A stretch of 64,000 nt of DNA from DATJGF01 sp035495315 (GTDB lineage Bacteria; Verrucomicrobiota; Verrucomicrobiia; Limisphaerales; UBA8199): the NCBI GenBank assembly GCA_035495315.1, contig DATJGF010000145.1:1-64000 (forward strand), read 5' to 3'. This document shows, piece by piece, positions 62,357 through 64,000 of this stretch. Every line of letters begins with the position of its first letter. Within the stretch, counting starts at the first letter, position 1. A program made the position numbers and the translations under genes. The notes below the pieces were generated by a model. It made no database searches. It had not been told where the DNA came from and was given only the letters and a program-made list of their open reading frames with translations.

Positions 62357-62611
62357 CGCGTCAGGTCTTCCGACTCAAGGCCTCAAGTTGTTGGTATTCC
62401 AAGCCAGATTCACACCCAAAGTGGGGAGGTTGATCGATGTGAACGAACCGATCCCCTGAAGGAAAGCCTTGTCCTCCGGCATATCCAAGTCCATTGGCGT
62501 GGAGATTATCGCTGAGGCCGGGCGCGGCCAAGGGCGGTCAGCAGGCCGGTTCACGGCTCCTGTGGCGGAACCTGGACCTTATCAGCCTTCCGATCATATA
62601 TGCGCCGCAAC

Positions 62612-62640
62612 GCTCCAAGGTTCGCCAAAATTCCAATGCC
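62612..62640 (-). repeat. dispersed repeat Y, first block only
   Basis: Read on the minus strand: ggaattttggcgaaccttgg, matching the first block of repeat Y at 24542-24605 and 26152-26214. Confidence 0.5.
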
Positions 62641-62662
62641 TTATCGGCGGCAGTTGCACAAC

Positions 62663-62707
62663 TGGCGCATCGGCGACCGAAACAGCGCATTACCCCTGTG
62701 TAGCAGG
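62663..62707 (+). repeat. paired-block element upstream of barrel gene
   Basis: TGGCGCA, then 22 bases from its start, GCGCATTACCCCTGTGT-GCAGG, equivalent to 60885-60930. It lies about 35 bases before the barrel gene's ATG. Confidence 0.4.
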
Positions 62708-62739
62708 CAAATTCAGTAACGACCCGCATCGCTCGAACA

Positions 62740-63801
62740 ATGAAAATGTCCTTCAAATTTGACGGTTCAACGAGCCTGGGAACGGAATTACGCGGCGCGC
62801 CATGGACCGGCCAAGCAAGAACACGATTCCTCACTGCTGTTGCGAGCCTGGTGGTGTTATGGTTCCCCGCTTGGGCACCCGCCCAGTTGGCTCCTGAAGT
62901 CGTCAGTCAATTTAATCGTTCGGTTACACTCAGCATCGACGCGACCACCGTTTTGGCTGGGGACAATGCGTTCGGGGGCGGTTCGTTCTGGGCGTCCACG
63001 TCCAGGGCTGATGCGGACCTCAACGTCTCGAAGTTTGGAGGGTCAGGTGACGTGGGCGACCCGAGGCCGCTCGGCCTGCTCGGGATCCAATGGCAGCCGC
63101 GCCTCCAGGGAAGCATGGGTTACCTGACATATAAAAATGACTTCAAGGCGGCGCCTCTGTCGGGCGACGAGAACAAATATACTACCTACGCGGTGGATTT
63201 TGGCGGCGGCGCGCGTTTCTGGTTCGATGATCATTTAAGCCTCGCACCGACCATCTCAGGCATATATGGCCATACCAAGAACGAGTACAGCGCCTTCAGC
63301 AGCCTCAGCCGGGCCAACTATGCTGCGGCAGATCAAGCTGGATTGATTAATTGGGACGTGGATACCTGGACCATTGTGCCCGCAACGGAACTGTCTTATC
63401 AGTGGACCTGGCGACGCGTCACCTTCACCGCATCCTCATCCTTCAACTATTTTCACACTGAGGATTTCCATAGTTCCTCATCTAAAGTGAGCATCAAGAG
63501 CGATTCCGAGACGTGGGAAAACAAGTTCGATGTTGATGTGCCAATCGGTGCAACTCTGTTGAGCCGCGAAGTGCATGTGGGCGGGTATTACAGTTGGACG
63601 GGATTTTACGGCGACCTCAGGGAGGGTTTTTCCGAGTCCCAACTGAAAGTGAATGGCGTCAATGAGATTCACGGACGGGTGGTGTTGGATGTCCTGAACA
63701 AACTTCGGAAACTGAAATGGCTCGGTGTGGGCGGCTCTTACTTCTGGGGTGACCAATTTACCGGCTGGAGTATCGGAGTCGACGCCTCGTTCAAGTTCTG
63801 A
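62740..63801 (+). CDS. outer-membrane beta-barrel protein
   Basis: A 353-residue exported protein. A signal peptide after a basic N-region (LTAVASLVVLWFPAWAPAQ, ~30-48) precedes a chain of alternating-hydrophobic strands rich in aromatic residues (GSMGYLTYKNDF, YTTYAVDFGGGARFWF, LSYQWTWRRVTFTASSSFNYF). It ends in Phe (GVDASFKF), the usual BAM-recognition C-terminus. Probably 10-12 strands; role unknown (porin, adhesin or autotransporter-like barrel). Start at 62740 or at the next ATG (62746). Not the same family as PagL. Confidence 0.8.
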   Translation: MKMSFKFDGSTSLGTELRGAPWTGQARTRFLTAVASLVVLWFPAWAPAQLAPEVVSQFNRSVTLSIDATTVLAGDNAFGGGSFWASTSRADADLNVSKFGGSGDVGDPRPLGLLGIQWQPRLQGSMGYLTYKNDFKAAPLSGDENKYTTYAVDFGGGARFWFDDHLSLAPTISGIYGHTKNEYSAFSSLSRANYAAADQAGLINWDVDTWTIVPATELSYQWTWRRVTFTASSSFNYFHTEDFHSSSSKVSIKSDSETWENKFDVDVPIGATLLSREVHVGGYYSWTGFYGDLREGFSESQLKVNGVNEIHGRVVLDVLNKLRKLKWLGVGGSYFWGDQFTGWSIGVDASFKF

Positions 63802-64000
63802 ATGCGACGACTGTCGCACCACCGAGGCTCACATGCCGGGCAGCAGAATTCATTTTGCAGAAGTTCATCCCGTTGTAGCGGTATGGCATCCAGTTTCGCC
63901 TCGGACCGCGCTTTTGATAATTTGCAGAACACTCCCCATCTCCTTTTCGGGTTTTCGCAATAAGCCTCCAGAAGGGTACACTCGGTGCGAGGCGGGAAGC

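Larger units (their letters stand above)
62357..62739. other. intergenic region with repeat fragments
   Basis: No gene. Contains the first block of dispersed repeat Y on the minus strand (62612-62640) and the paired-block element at 62663-62707. Probably includes the promoter for the barrel gene. Confidence 0.55.

Noticed and set aside
1..64000. Prophage, integrated plasmid or CRISPR array
   Set aside because: No integrase, capsid, terminase, replication or cas genes, and no regularly spaced direct repeats were seen.

Overview
The window reads as a chromosomal segment of a moderately GC-rich, Gram-negative-type bacterium, most likely a soil member of the Verrucomicrobiota (Limisphaerales/Pedosphaera-like). 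This placement is an inference. It rests on giant FG-GAP/ASPIC secreted proteins, propeller-type histidine kinases, an ECF sigma factor next to a TPR-bearing Ser/Thr kinase, outer-membrane beta-barrels, RND efflux, and dispersed non-coding micro-repeats. No rRNA, tRNA, CRISPR array or intact insertion sequence was recognised.

Layout. 1-16 kb: the end of a membrane TPR protein, then mostly minus-strand genes. These are a sugar porter with a PfkB kinase, a 1,226-aa secreted FG-GAP/ASPIC protein, a propeller histidine kinase with its LuxR-type regulator, and a second signalling operon (double-receiver protein, coiled-coil protein, sensorless histidine kinase). 15.7-17 kb is a scar region with a 5'-truncated comM and a small HTH gene. 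17-24.3 kb is a tripartite RND efflux operon with a CecR-like TetR regulator. 24.3-28 kb is gene-poor, repeat-rich and mosaic. It holds a UPF0316 membrane protein, an unknown protein, tiny peptides, and fragments of a PagL-like gene and of ackA.

28-51.2 kb is the centre of the window: about 23 kb of plus-strand, tightly spaced or overlapping genes. The order is a 42-aa peptide, a DUF3141 PhaC-like hydrolase, a MaoC-phosphotransacetylase fusion, acetate kinase, 3-hydroxybutyrate dehydrogenase, 3-oxoacid CoA-transferase A and B, FabI, phosphoketolase, glycogen phosphorylase, 4-alpha-glucanotransferase, transaldolase, ribulose-phosphate epimerase (frameshifted), RpiB, pyruvate kinase, transketolase and glycogen debranching enzyme. 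Together these could carry glycogen to sugar phosphates, through a phosphoketolase (bifid-shunt or non-oxidative-glycolysis type) cycle to acetyl phosphate, and on to acetate plus ATP or acetyl-CoA, with a C4 (3-hydroxybutyrate/acetoacetate) branch. A near-consensus sigma-54 promoter lies just upstream of the first small gene.

51-64 kb: a membrane protein, a PocR-AraC regulator and an ECF sigma factor whose start codons overlap, the Ser/Thr kinase, a sigma-54 activator with a GAF domain, small secreted or membrane proteins, a STAS-like/lipoprotein fusion ORF, a second copy of the ~40-aa peptide (behind a weaker sigma-54-like site) upstream of an AI-2E-family transporter, and an outer-membrane beta-barrel. 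The paired small peptides, sigma-54-like sites and sigma-54 activator suggest that the two ends may share regulation; this is inference.
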